Below, in pieces: positions 48,379 through 58,664 of a stretch of 64,000 nucleotides of DNA (the first letter of the stretch is position 1; every line of letters begins with the position of its first letter). Both the position numbers and the translations under genes were made by a program. The stretch comes from CAMLOF01 sp041913045 (GTDB lineage Bacteria > Pseudomonadota > Gammaproteobacteria > Burkholderiales > Burkholderiaceae_C): the NCBI GenBank assembly GCA_041913045.1, contig JAYSGB010000016.1:1-64000 (forward strand), given 5' to 3'. The notes below the pieces were generated by a model, which was not told the origin of the DNA, searched no databases, and worked only from the letters and a program-made list of their open reading frames with translations.

Positions 48379-49848
48379 TCAGTCGGCGCGGTAGTTGGGC
48401 GCTTCCTTGGTGATCTGCACGTCGTGCACGTGGCTTTCGCGGATACCGGCAGCGGTGATCTCGACGAACTCGGCACGGTTGCGCATCTCTTCAATGGTGG
48501 CGCAGCCGCAGTAGCCCATGGAAGCCCGGATGCCGCCAGCCATCTGGAACACGATGGAGACCATCGAGCCCTTGTAAGGCACGCGGCCTTCGATGCCCTC
48601 GGGAACCAGCTTGTCGGCGTTGGGGTTGCCGGTGCTGGACTCCTGGAAGTAGCGGTCGGCGCTGCCCTGCTGCATGGCACCAATGGAGCCCATGCCACGG
48701 TAGCTCTTGTAGCTGCGGCCCTGGTAGAGGATGACCTCGCCCGGCGCTTCCTCGGTGCCGGCGAACATACCGCCCATCATCACGGTGCTGGCGCCCGCAG
48801 CAATGGCCTTGGCAATGTCACCGCTGTAGCGGATGCCGCCGTCGGCGATCAGGGGCACCCCGGTACCCTGCAACGCCGTGGCAACGTTGTCGATAGCAGT
48901 GATCTGCGGCACACCCACGCCCGCCACGATGCGGGTGGTGCAGATGGAGCCCGGGCCGATACCGACCTTGACGCCGTCAGCGCCCGCTTCCACCAGCGCC
49001 AGCGCGGCCGCCCCGGTGGCGATGTTGCCGCCAATGACCTGCACCTGCGGGTAGTTCTGCTTGACCCAGCGCACACGCTCGATCACACCCTTGCTGTGGC
49101 CGTGAGCGGTATCCACCACGATGGCGTCAACCCCGGCCTTGACCAGCGCTTCAACTCGCTCTTCAGTGCCAGCGCCCACGCCCACTGCTGCGCCCACGCG
49201 CAGGCGGCCAGCCGCGTCACGCGCAGCACTGGGGAAGTTGAGCTGTTTGGTGATGTCCTTGACCGTGATCAGGCCCTTGAGCTCAAAGGCTTCGTTGACC
49301 ACCAGCAGGCGTTCCAGCTTGTGCTTGTTGAGCAATGCCTTGGCTTCGGCCGGGGTGGTGCCTTCGGGCACTGTGATCAGGCGCTCGCGCGGCGTCATGA
49401 TCTCTTTGACCGGCAGATCCACGCGCGTCTCGAATCGCAGATCACGGCCCGTGACGATGCCAACCACCTTGCCGCCGTCGATCACCGGAAAACCGGAGAT
49501 GCCGAGCTCTTCAGACAACTGGTGAACGTGATACACCGTGGTGTCGGGGGTGATGACGACCGGATCGCGCAGCACGCCGGATTCGTAGCGCTTGACCTTG
49601 GCCACATGAGCTGCCTGCTCCTGCGCCGACAGGTTCTTGTGAACGATACCAATGCCCCCCTCCTGGGCGATGGCGATCGCCAGGCGAGCTTCGGTCACGG
49701 TGTCCATGGCGGCGGACACGAGCGGAAGGTTCAGGGTGATGTCACGGGTGAACTGCGTGGACAGAGAGGTGTCCTTGGGCAGGACCTGGGAGTACGCGGG
49801 CACCAGCAACACGTCGTCGAAGGTGAGCGCTTTTCCGAGTAGGCGCAT
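48379..49848 (-). CDS. guaB: IMP dehydrogenase
   Basis: This 489-residue enzyme oxidises IMP to XMP with NAD+. The TIM barrel carries the catalytic loop GPGSICTTR (Cys at about 305) and the flap YRGMGSIGAM. Two CBS domains are inserted at about 95-200 (ITPDTTVYHVHQL, TVPEGTTPAEAKAL). The start MRLLGKALTFDDVLL is conserved. On the minus strand a TACAAT -10 candidate lies at about 49870-49875, just upstream. It forms the guaBA unit with the next gene. Confidence 0.98.
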   Translation of the reverse strand: MRLLGKALTFDDVLLVPAYSQVLPKDTSLSTQFTRDITLNLPLVSAAMDTVTEARLAIAIAQEGGIGIVHKNLSAQEQAAHVAKVKRYESGVLRDPVVITPDTTVYHVHQLSEELGISGFPVIDGGKVVGIVTGRDLRFETRVDLPVKEIMTPRERLITVPEGTTPAEAKALLNKHKLERLLVVNEAFELKGLITVKDITKQLNFPSAARDAAGRLRVGAAVGVGAGTEERVEALVKAGVDAIVVDTAHGHSKGVIERVRWVKQNYPQVQVIGGNIATGAAALALVEAGADGVKVGIGPGSICTTRIVAGVGVPQITAIDNVATALQGTGVPLIADGGIRYSGDIAKAIAAGASTVMMGGMFAGTEEAPGEVILYQGRSYKSYRGMGSIGAMQQGSADRYFQESSTGNPNADKLVPEGIEGRVPYKGSMVSIVFQMAGGIRASMGYCGCATIEEMRNRAEFVEITAAGIRESHVHDVQITKEAPNYRAD

Positions 49849-49920
49849 GTGAAAGCTCCAAAAACACTATTGTACAGGGGGCAAACCGCGTAACATCTTG
49901 GCAACGCTCAAGAGGTGAAC

Positions 49921-50496
49921 ATGCATTGGTTGAACCGCAATGTTGGCAATGGTGACAAGGGGGGCCGCAAGAAGGCATTTGTGCTGTGTGCGGCGATGTT
50001 GAATGGGTTCGCAGCGCTTTCGGTTCATGCCGCTGGCGCGTGGGTTTGGGTGGACGGCAATGGCCGCAAGGTCTACAGCGACCTGCCGCCGCCAGCGTCT
50101 GTTACCGAGCGGCAAATTCTTCAGCGCCCCGGTATGCCAGCCGTACAGCCACCAGCAGCGGAGCAACCCGCCTCCACAGCCGCCAAGCCTGCCGGAAACC
50201 TGTCTGGATCAACGCCCGCTGGCGGTCAACCTGCAGACAAGGCGGCCTCAGCCGAGGACAAGAAGCGCAAGGAAACCGAGCAGGCCGAAGAAGCTCGCCG
50301 CAAGGCCACAGAAGCGAAGAATGCCGAAATCCGCGCCGACAATTGCAAGCGGGCGCAAGCGTCTTTGAACACACTCAACTCGGGCAGACGCCTCGTGACC
50401 ACGAACGAGCAAGGCCAGCAGGTCACGCTGACGGCCTCAGACAAGGCCGACGAAATCAGCCGTCTCGAACAGATCATCGCCGAGAACTGCCGCTGA
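49921..50496 (+). CDS. DUF4124 domain periplasmic protein
   Basis: ATG 49921 is preferred because AGAGG lies at 49911-49915; a GTG at 49915 is the alternative. The 191-residue product has a signal sequence (FVLCAAMLNGFAALSVHAAGA), then the DUF4124 pattern (WVWVDGNGRKVYSDLPPP). A Pro/Ala/Gln-rich linker and a charged helix with two Cys (NCKRAQ, ENCR) follow. It is divergent from guaB, a common arrangement in Comamonadaceae. The function of the family is unknown. Confidence 0.85.
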   Translation: MHWLNRNVGNGDKGGRKKAFVLCAAMLNGFAALSVHAAGAWVWVDGNGRKVYSDLPPPASVTERQILQRPGMPAVQPPAAEQPASTAAKPAGNLSGSTPAGGQPADKAASAEDKKRKETEQAEEARRKATEAKNAEIRADNCKRAQASLNTLNSGRRLVTTNEQGQQVTLTASDKADEISRLEQIIAENCR

Positions 50497-50504
50497 CCAG
50501 TGAC

Positions 50505-50855
50505 TCAGTAGCCGGGTTTTGCGCCTTTGCGGCGTTGCGCAAACAAGCCCGCAGTGCGGGCTCCCTGGCGGCTGAAGCGCTCGCGGCGGGCAACTTTGGG
50601 GTCCACCCGCAGGGCCCGGCAGAATTCGACCCTGTCGCCGTCCCGTAGGGTGTGGCTCCACCCTGACTTGCGCCCCCAGATGGACAGACTTGCCCCCTGC
50701 TCCACTTCCAGTTCTGGAAACTTTTGCAGCCACCCGCTTGCAATCACCGAATCCCGCACCGTGCAAGCAAAAGGCAGCGTCAGGCAAAGCTCCGTCACTT
50801 CCCGGGGGCCGCTGGCATAAACCAGGGTGACGTTGATGGTGTCAGTCGCTGCCAT
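50505..50855 (-). CDS. rnfH: RnfH family ubiquitin-like fold protein
   Basis: This 116-residue protein starts at ATG 50853-50855 (MAATDTINVTLVYASGP). The beta-grasp pattern and the phrase GDRVEFCRALRVDPKVARRER are typical of RnfH/UPF0125. It overlaps the ratA stop by 14 bases; the ratA-rnfH pair next to smpB is conserved in many proteobacteria. The molecular role is unclear. Confidence 0.9.
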   Translation of the reverse strand: MAATDTINVTLVYASGPREVTELCLTLPFACTVRDSVIASGWLQKFPELEVEQGASLSIWGRKSGWSHTLRDGDRVEFCRALRVDPKVARRERFSRQGARTAGLFAQRRKGAKPGY

Positions 50856-51288
50856 AGACCTGATCTGCCCGCTTGACGAACGCGTCCACCAGGCTGCCTG
50901 CGATCTTGTCGAACACTGGCCCCACCAGCGCAGCCAGTGTGTTGCTGGCAAAACCGTAGTTCAGCGTGAAATCTATGCGGCAGGCACGCTGGCTGCCGTC
51001 CCCCACGGGCGTGAAATCCCAGGTGCCGTCCAGATGGGAAAACGGGCCGTCGACCAGCTCAAGGTGAATGCGCCGGTCTTCAACGTGGGTGTTGCGGGTG
51101 GTGAAGCTCTTTTTGATGCCACTGTACGACATGCCGATGGAAGCCACCATGCCGTCCGACGTGCGCTCCAGCACCTCCCCACTGCTGCACCAAGGCAGAA
51201 ACTGGGGATAGCCGGAAACATCGGTCACCAGCGCGAACATTTCGTGCGCGCTGTGCCAGATCAGAACAGTCTTGTGAACGCTTTTCAT
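50842..51288 (-). CDS. ratA: RatA-family START-like protein (coenzyme Q-binding type)
   Basis: This 148-residue SRPBCC/START-like protein (MKSVHKTVLIWHSAHEMFALV, VSGYPQFLPWC, GSLVDAFVKRADQVYG) is homologous to E. coli RatA/PasT and mitochondrial Coq10. RatA can block ribosome subunit association when overproduced; the Coq10 relationship suggests lipid or quinone binding. It is divergent from smpB. Confidence 0.9.
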   Translation of the reverse strand: MKSVHKTVLIWHSAHEMFALVTDVSGYPQFLPWCSSGEVLERTSDGMVASIGMSYSGIKKSFTTRNTHVEDRRIHLELVDGPFSHLDGTWDFTPVGDGSQRACRIDFTLNYGFASNTLAALVGPVFDKIAGSLVDAFVKRADQVYGSD

Positions 51289-51383
51289 CGAAACTCTGCG
51301 GCTTTATGGAAACTGTGCGGGTTTCATACAATGCTTGGCCGCCAGGGGATTGTATTGGCCCGCTGGCACCCCATCTGAACGAC

Positions 51384-51875
51384 ATGTCTTCCGCCAAGAA
51401 AAACGCTAAACCCCAGGCCCGCGACAGCCGCATTGCCGAAAACAAGAAGGCCGCCTTCAACTACCACTTTGAAGAGCGCTTCGAGTGCGGCATGGTGCTG
51501 GAAGGCTGGGAGGTGAAAGCGCTGCGCGAGGGCAAAGTGCAGCTCACCGACGGCTACGTGCTGGTCCGCGACGGCGAGCTGTACCTGATCGGCTGTCTCA
51601 TCAACCCGTTGCGCACGGCATCCACCCACGTCAGCGCCGACAGCGCCCGCACCAAGAAGCTGTTGATGCACAAGGAAGAGATCCGACGCCTCATCGGCAA
51701 GGTGGAACAAAAAGGCTACACGCTGGTGCCGATCAATCTGCACTGGAAGAACGGCCGAGTGAAGTGTGACATTGCCTTGGCCAAGGGCAAGGCCGAACAC
51801 GACAAGCGCGACACCATCAAGGAACGCGAAGGCAAGCGCGAGGTGGAGCGCGCCCTCAAACAGCGGCAGCGCTGA
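51384..51875 (+). CDS. smpB: SsrA-binding protein SmpB
   Basis: This 163-residue partner of tmRNA in rescuing stalled ribosomes starts at ATG 51384 (MSSAKKNAKPQ). It contains NKKAAFNYHFEERFECGMVL, the OB-fold core WEVKALREGKVQL and the basic C-terminal tail (RDTIKEREGKREVERALK). The frame extends upstream to 51306, but that part is not conserved. It is convergent with the IclR-type regulator, 18 bases away. Confidence 0.97.
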   Translation: MSSAKKNAKPQARDSRIAENKKAAFNYHFEERFECGMVLEGWEVKALREGKVQLTDGYVLVRDGELYLIGCLINPLRTASTHVSADSARTKKLLMHKEEIRRLIGKVEQKGYTLVPINLHWKNGRVKCDIALAKGKAEHDKRDTIKEREGKREVERALKQRQR

Positions 51876-51893
51876 GCGCTGCCCCCGCCCAGT

Positions 51894-52718
51894 TCAAAGA
51901 AGCGGGCGAAGTTCACGTGCTGCGTCTTGCAGCAGTGGCAGAAGCTCCCTTTGAACCGCCCCGTTTTGCAGCCTGTTGTGTGGCACCACCGCGTTGAGGG
52001 CGGCCACGGTCTTTCCATCCAGGTTGCGCAGGGGCACAGCCACGGCGAAGACGCCGAGTTCATGCTCCTCGCTGGCAATGCAGTGGTCGGCCTGCCTCAC
52101 ATCGGCAATCACTTGGCGGAAGGCCTTGGGCTCCACCACGGTGTAGGGCGTCAGGCGAGCCAGCGCCCTGCCCTTGAGCCAGCCATTGAACTCGGTCTTG
52201 GGCAGCGCCGCCAGCAGCACACGCCCGGTGGACGTGGCATGGGCGGGCAAGCGCGCCCCCAGGTGCAGGCCGTAGGCCAGCAGGCGCACAGGCGCGCTGC
52301 CCGAAAGCGGCGCGCCGAGTGAGCCGCCATCCCAGTCGCCCGTGGAGCCCACCACGGCCACACTGCGGGCGACGATGACCACGGCATCCCCCTCCAGCAC
52401 GGCCACAGAGAAGGCATCGCGCGTCTGCGCAGCCAGCCGGTTGAGCGTGGGCTGCACCGCCCGGGGCAGACGCGCGCTGGACAGGTAGCTGCCGGAAAAC
52501 CGCAGCACCTTGGCCGACAGCCAGAAGTAGCTGCCGTCCGTTTCCAGGTAGCCCAGGTGCGCCAGGGTCAACAGGTGGCGGCGCGCCGCTGCCCGGGTGA
52601 TGCCAGCCCGCTGCGCGGCCAGCGTGGCATTGAGCCGCTGGCGCTCGGTGTCGAAGCTTTCCAGCACAGCCATGCCCTTGGCCATGCCCTCGATGAGATC
52701 GGCCTTGGCAATGCTCAT
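51894..52718 (-). CDS. pobR: IclR-family regulator of pobA (PobR-like)
   Basis: This 274-residue protein starts at ATG 52716-52718 (MSIAKADLIEGMAKGM). It has an N-terminal winged helix (LNATLAAQRAGITRAAARRHLLTL) and a C-terminal IclR effector domain. The opening (GMAKGMAVLESFD) and its divergent placement next to pobA match PcaR/PobR-type activators that respond to 4-hydroxybenzoate or protocatechuate-type effectors. The 135-base spacer should hold the shared operator; repeats of CGATCA/TGATCGCGC (about 52740-52772) lie there. Confidence 0.85.
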   Translation of the reverse strand: MSIAKADLIEGMAKGMAVLESFDTERQRLNATLAAQRAGITRAAARRHLLTLAHLGYLETDGSYFWLSAKVLRFSGSYLSSARLPRAVQPTLNRLAAQTRDAFSVAVLEGDAVVIVARSVAVVGSTGDWDGGSLGAPLSGSAPVRLLAYGLHLGARLPAHATSTGRVLLAALPKTEFNGWLKGRALARLTPYTVVEPKAFRQVIADVRQADHCIASEEHELGVFAVAVPLRNLDGKTVAALNAVVPHNRLQNGAVQRELLPLLQDAARELRPLL

Positions 52719-52853
52719 GGCCGGAGTGGTTGAAGTTGCGCGATCATCGCGCAATTGTTCCACTGATCGCGCAAACCCGCAATCACCGGGGTGTGCAGGC
52801 AGGCCACCGGGGTCTAGCATGAACCCATTCGCGTTGCTTCACAGGAGACATCC

Positions 52854-54038
52854 ATGCGCACCCAAGTCGCCATCATTGGTGCAGGCCCCTCCGGCCTGCT
52901 GCTCGGCCAGCTGCTGTACAAAGCTGGCATCGACGCCGTAATCGTCGAACGCCAGACACCCGAATACGTGCTTGGCCGCATTCGCGCGGGCGTGTTGGAA
53001 CAGGTTGCCACCGACCTGCTTGACGAAGCAGGCGTAGGCGAGCGCATGCACAAGGAAGGCCTGGTGCACACGGGCTTTGACATGCTGTTCAACGGCCAGC
53101 GCCACCGCATCGACCTGGAAGGATTGACGGGCGGCAAGAAGGTGATGGTCTACGGCCAGACCGAAGTGACCCGCGACCTGATGGACGCCCGTAAGGCTGC
53201 TGGCCTTACCAGCATCTACGAGGCGGCCAACGTGCAGGTGCACGACTTTGACACCACCAAACCGCGTGTCACCTACGAAAAGGATGGCCAGAGCCACACC
53301 ATCGAGTGTGACTTCATCGCTGGCTGCGACGGCTTCCACGGCGTGTGCCGCGCCAGCGCGCCGCGCAACGCCATCAAGGAATACGAGAAGGTCTACCCCT
53401 TCGGCTGGCTCGGCCTGCTTTCGGACACCCCTCCGGTGCACCACGAACTGATCTACGCGAACAGCGAGCGCGGCTTTGCCCTGTGCTCGCAACGCAGCCA
53501 AACCCGCAGCCGCTACTACTTGCAGGTGCCGCTCACCGACAAGGTGGAACAGTGGAGCGACGACGCCTTCTGGAACGAGTTGAAGCTGCGCCTGGACCCC
53601 GAAGCGGCTGAAAAGCTGGTGACCGGCCCCAGCCTGGAGAAAAGCATTGCGCCTCTGCGCAGCTTCGTGACGGAGCCACTGCGCTTTGGCCGCATGTTTC
53701 TGGCGGGCGATGCTGGGCACATCGTGCCGCCCACCGGTGCCAAGGGCTTGAACCTGGCCGCTACCGACGTGAAGTATCTGTCCAACGCCATCGTCGAGTT
53801 CTACCAAGACAAGACCGAGGCAGGCATCGACAGCTACTCGGAGCGCTGCCTCAAGCGCATCTGGCGCGCGGAGCGTTTCAGCTGGTGGTTCACGTCGATC
53901 ATGCACAACTTCCCTGACGAAGGCGCCATCAACGCCAAGCTGCAGCAGGCCGAGCTGGACTACCTGATGCACTCCGAGTCCGGTCTGCGCACCATCGCCG
54001 AGAACTACGTGGGCCTGCCGCTCGATTTCGGGCAGTGA
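52854..54038 (+). CDS. pobA: 4-hydroxybenzoate 3-monooxygenase
   Basis: This 394-residue FAD-dependent hydroxylase converts 4-hydroxybenzoate to protocatechuate using NAD(P)H and O2. The Rossmann FAD motif is VAIIGAGPSGLLLG (5-18), DG-motif residues are CDGFHGVCR (about 158-166), and the second FAD motif is LAGDAGHIVPPTGAKGLN (about 283-300). Length and sequence are full. An intrinsic terminator follows at 54055. The downstream ring-cleavage genes are not adjacent. Confidence 0.97.
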   Translation: MRTQVAIIGAGPSGLLLGQLLYKAGIDAVIVERQTPEYVLGRIRAGVLEQVATDLLDEAGVGERMHKEGLVHTGFDMLFNGQRHRIDLEGLTGGKKVMVYGQTEVTRDLMDARKAAGLTSIYEAANVQVHDFDTTKPRVTYEKDGQSHTIECDFIAGCDGFHGVCRASAPRNAIKEYEKVYPFGWLGLLSDTPPVHHELIYANSERGFALCSQRSQTRSRYYLQVPLTDKVEQWSDDAFWNELKLRLDPEAAEKLVTGPSLEKSIAPLRSFVTEPLRFGRMFLAGDAGHIVPPTGAKGLNLAATDVKYLSNAIVEFYQDKTEAGIDSYSERCLKRIWRAERFSWWFTSIMHNFPDEGAINAKLQQAELDYLMHSESGLRTIAENYVGLPLDFGQ

Positions 54039-54054
54039 TCCACAGCAATCCAAG

Positions 54055-54077
54055 CGCGGCCTTCAGGCCGCGTTTTT
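54055..54077 (+). terminator. Rho-independent terminator of pobA
   Basis: CGCGGCC (54055-54061), loop TTCA, GGCCGCG (54066-54072), then TTTTT. It lies between the convergent pobA and aglK genes. Confidence 0.9.
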
Positions 54078-54081
54078 GTGT

Positions 54082-55215
54082 TCAAGCAGGCAGATCGAGC
54101 GTGCGGTAGCAAGCCCGGCCGTCTGCACCAAACACGTGGATGCGGTCAGCCGGCCACTGCACGTGCACGGTCTCGCCCACCCGTTCAGTGGCCGTACCCG
54201 GCACGCGCACGGTGATAGCAGGAAGCGCCTGCCCAAGGTCCACATAAAGCAGCGAGGCCTCACCCAGCTTTTCGACGTGACTCACCTGCCCGTTCAAGCT
54301 GTTGGCAGAGCCAGCATTCACCAAGCGCATGTCTTCGGGGCGGCAGCCAACGTGCAAGGCCTCGTCTGGCTGAACGGACCGCGCGTCCACCATCGCGTCC
54401 AGTTCGACGCCCGCCAGCTTCACCGTGGACGTTTCGGGCGCGGTGCGCACCAGCTGGCCAGGAAGCACATTCATCTTCGGCGAGCCGATGAACTCCGCCA
54501 CGAACAAGCTGGCCGGGCGGTGGTACAGCGCCATGGGCGAGCCGACCTGCGCGATGGAACCGTGGCTGGCAATGTGGTCGCCGGTGTGCAGCAGCACAAT
54601 CTTGTCGGCCAGTGTCATGGCCTCCACCTGGTCGTGTGTGACGTAGATCATGCTGGCCGAGCCAATGCGCTTGTGCAGCCGCGAGATTTCCAGGCGAGTC
54701 TGCACCCGCAGGGCAGCGTCCAGGTTGGAAAGCGGCTCGTCAAACAGAAAGACACGAGGCGCCTTGACGATGGCACGCCCGATGGCGACGCGCTGGCGCT
54801 GTCCGCCCGACAGCGCCTTGGGCAAGCGGTCGAGCAGATGGGTGAGCTGCAACACCTCGGCGGCTTCGCGCACCTTTCGGTCGATTTCCGCCGCGTTTGC
54901 GCCGAAAACCTTCAGGCCGAAGGCCATGTTCTCGCGAACGGTCATGTGGGGATAGAGCGCGTAGCTCTGGAACACCATGGCCACGCCACGACGGGCGGGG
55001 GCCAGGTCGTTGACGCGCTCGCCACCTATGAGGAGGTCGCCGGAGGTGATCTCCTCCAGCCCGGCCACCATGCGCAACAGCGTGGACTTGCCGCAGCCCG
55101 AGGGACCGACAAACACGCAGAACTCGCCGTGCTCGATGGTCAGGTTGGCGTCGTTGATGGTCAAGGTCTGCGGCGTGTAGCGCTTGCTGACGTGACGGAA
55201 CTCGATCTTGGACAT
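54082..55215 (-). CDS. aglK: Alpha-glucoside ABC transporter ATP-binding protein
   Basis: This 377-residue MalK-type ATPase starts at ATG 55213-55215 (MSKIEFRHVSKRY). It has Walker A GPSGCGKST (about 37-45), the signature LSGGQRQRVAIGRA, Walker B VFLFDEP, and a C-terminal TOBE/MalK regulatory domain. It energises the AglFG permease. It is last in the aglEFGAK operon, 13 bases after aglA. The sugar specificity is inferred from the glucosidase in the operon. Confidence 0.93.
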   Translation of the reverse strand: MSKIEFRHVSKRYTPQTLTINDANLTIEHGEFCVFVGPSGCGKSTLLRMVAGLEEITSGDLLIGGERVNDLAPARRGVAMVFQSYALYPHMTVRENMAFGLKVFGANAAEIDRKVREAAEVLQLTHLLDRLPKALSGGQRQRVAIGRAIVKAPRVFLFDEPLSNLDAALRVQTRLEISRLHKRIGSASMIYVTHDQVEAMTLADKIVLLHTGDHIASHGSIAQVGSPMALYHRPASLFVAEFIGSPKMNVLPGQLVRTAPETSTVKLAGVELDAMVDARSVQPDEALHVGCRPEDMRLVNAGSANSLNGQVSHVEKLGEASLLYVDLGQALPAITVRVPGTATERVGETVHVQWPADRIHVFGADGRACYRTLDLPA

Positions 55216-55228
55216 GGCATGTGCTCCT

Positions 55229-56857
<1,629 letters not shown>

Positions 56858-56881
56858 GAGTGAGTCGTGAGAGAAATGGAG

Positions 56882-57718
56882 TCAACCCTTGACCGCGCCG
56901 GCCGTGAGGCCCGACACGATCTTTTTCTGGAACAGGAGGACCAGCGCCACCAGTGGCAGCGTGACCAGCACGGAGGCGGCCATGATGTTTCCCCAGGGGA
57001 TGTCGTACTTGCTGGCGCCCGAGATGAGCGAGATGGACACCGGCACGGTGCGCTCGTTGTTGTCGAGCACGAAGGTCAGCGCGAACAGGAATTCGTTCCA
57101 CGCAGCAATGAACGCAAGCAAGCCCGTTGACACCAGGGCGGGCCACAGCAACGGAAGGAACACGTCCTTGATGACACGCCAGGGGCTGCAGCCGTCCATG
57201 ATGGCGGCCTCTTCCAGCTCCTTGGGCAACTGCTTCATGAAGGTGGTGAGCACCCACACGGTGAAGGGCAGCGTGAAGATCATGTAGGGCAGCACCAGGC
57301 CCAGCGCCTTGTTGTACAGGCCCAGCCACTGGATGAGTTCGAACATGCCGGCCAGCACCGCCACCTGCGGGAACATCGACACGCCCAGAATGGTCATGAG
57401 CAGCAGCCCCCTGCCCTTGAAGGAAATACGCCCCAGGGCGTAGGCCGCCGTCACGCCCATGAAAAGCGAGAGCACCACCACCAGCACCGCGACCATGATG
57501 GAGTTGACGATGTGCCTGCCGAAAGGCTGCTCTGCCAGCGTGAAGAGCGAGATGTAGTTGCCCAGGGTGACCGAGCTGGGCCAAAGACGGGGCTCGAACA
57601 GCGCCGCCCCCGACTTGAACGAGGTGGAGATTGCGTAGATGAAGGGAAACACCGACAACGCCACCACCAGGGCCGCTGCCAGATAAAGCGCCGAGCGCGC
57701 GTACCAGGGGGATTTCAT
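56882..57718 (-). CDS. aglG: Alpha-glucoside ABC transporter permease 2
   Basis: This 278-residue MalG-type permease starts at ATG 57716-57718 (MKSPWYARSALYL). About six hydrophobic segments are visible, and the cytoplasmic EAA loop EEAAIMDGCSPWRVIKDVFLPL contacts the ATPase. Its start follows the aglF stop by 2 bases. Confidence 0.93.
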   Translation of the reverse strand: MKSPWYARSALYLAAALVVALSVFPFIYAISTSFKSGAALFEPRLWPSSVTLGNYISLFTLAEQPFGRHIVNSIMVAVLVVVLSLFMGVTAAYALGRISFKGRGLLLMTILGVSMFPQVAVLAGMFELIQWLGLYNKALGLVLPYMIFTLPFTVWVLTTFMKQLPKELEEAAIMDGCSPWRVIKDVFLPLLWPALVSTGLLAFIAAWNEFLFALTFVLDNNERTVPVSISLISGASKYDIPWGNIMAASVLVTLPLVALVLLFQKKIVSGLTAGAVKG

Positions 57719-57720
57719 GT

Positions 57721-58632
57721 TCAGTCCTCCGCCAGCTTGAGCCGGCCCAGGCGGATGTAGGCGACCGTGCAAAGGCCGATGATGAGGAAGAGCGCCGTGG
57801 AGGCCGCAGAGCCATAGCCCATGTAGCCGTTTTCCACCATCTCGCGCCGTACGAAGCCAGACATGCTGATCGTGCTGTTGTTGTTGGACGTGAGCACGTA
57901 GATCAGGTCGAACACGCGCAGGGCATCCAGCAGGCGGAAGATCACCGCCACCATGAGCGCGGGGCGGATCAAGGGCAGCGTCACGCGCCAGAACACGCGC
58001 AGCGGGTGCACACCGTCAACGCGCGCAGCCTCGTAGCAGTCCTTTGGCAGCGTCTGCAGCGCAGCCAAGATCAGAAGGGCCATGAAGGGCGTGGTCTTCC
58101 ACACGTCCACGGCCACCACCGTCCAAAGGGCGTAGGCGGGGTCTGCCGTCCAGGCCACCTTCTCTGCCAGCAGGCCGGCGTCCACCAGCCACTGGTTGAC
58201 GACGCCGAACTGGTCATGCAGCATCCAGCCCCAAATCTTGGCCGACACGATGGTGGGAATAGCCCACGGCACCAGAACGGCCGCCCTCACCCAGGCACGG
58301 CCGCGAAACTCTTGGTTGAGCAGCAAGGCCACGCCCAGGCCAAAGGCCGTTTCCAGCGTCACAGACACGAGGGCAAACTTGAGCGTGTTCAGGATGGACA
58401 CGCCCCAGTCGCTGGCCCAGAAGCCTTCGGTGTGAGTGGGGTTGGCGAACAGACCGTACTCACCCAGGTAGTTTTCCAGCCCCACGAAGCGGGCCACTCC
58501 GAGGTCGTTGATGTTGGCATCGGTGAAGCTGAACCAGATGGTGCGCCCCAGCGGCCAGGCGGCCACCATCAGGAGCACCACCACCATGGGCGCCAGGAAC
58601 AGCCAGGCGGTGCGTGTCTTGTTGTTCATCAT
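57721..58632 (-). CDS. aglF: Alpha-glucoside ABC transporter permease 1
   Basis: This 303-residue MalF-type permease has a hydrophobic N-terminus (TAWLFLAPMVVVLLMVAAW), five further membrane segments and the EAA loop YEAARVDGVHPLRVFWRVTLPL. It pairs with AglG to form the membrane channel. ATG 58632 or 58629 are both possible starts. Confidence 0.93.
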   Translation of the reverse strand: MMNNKTRTAWLFLAPMVVVLLMVAAWPLGRTIWFSFTDANINDLGVARFVGLENYLGEYGLFANPTHTEGFWASDWGVSILNTLKFALVSVTLETAFGLGVALLLNQEFRGRAWVRAAVLVPWAIPTIVSAKIWGWMLHDQFGVVNQWLVDAGLLAEKVAWTADPAYALWTVVAVDVWKTTPFMALLILAALQTLPKDCYEAARVDGVHPLRVFWRVTLPLIRPALMVAVIFRLLDALRVFDLIYVLTSNNNSTISMSGFVRREMVENGYMGYGSAASTALFLIIGLCTVAYIRLGRLKLAED

Positions 58633-58664
58633 GTCGATTCGGGGTCAGGCCAGGTCGGCACGCC

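Noticed and set aside
46968..49842. Long + strand open frames over guaA and guaB
   Set aside because: They are shadows of two highly conserved enzymes on the minus strand.
52839..54053. A 404-codon minus-strand frame over pobA
   Set aside because: pobA is complete with FAD motifs; the complement shows no family features.
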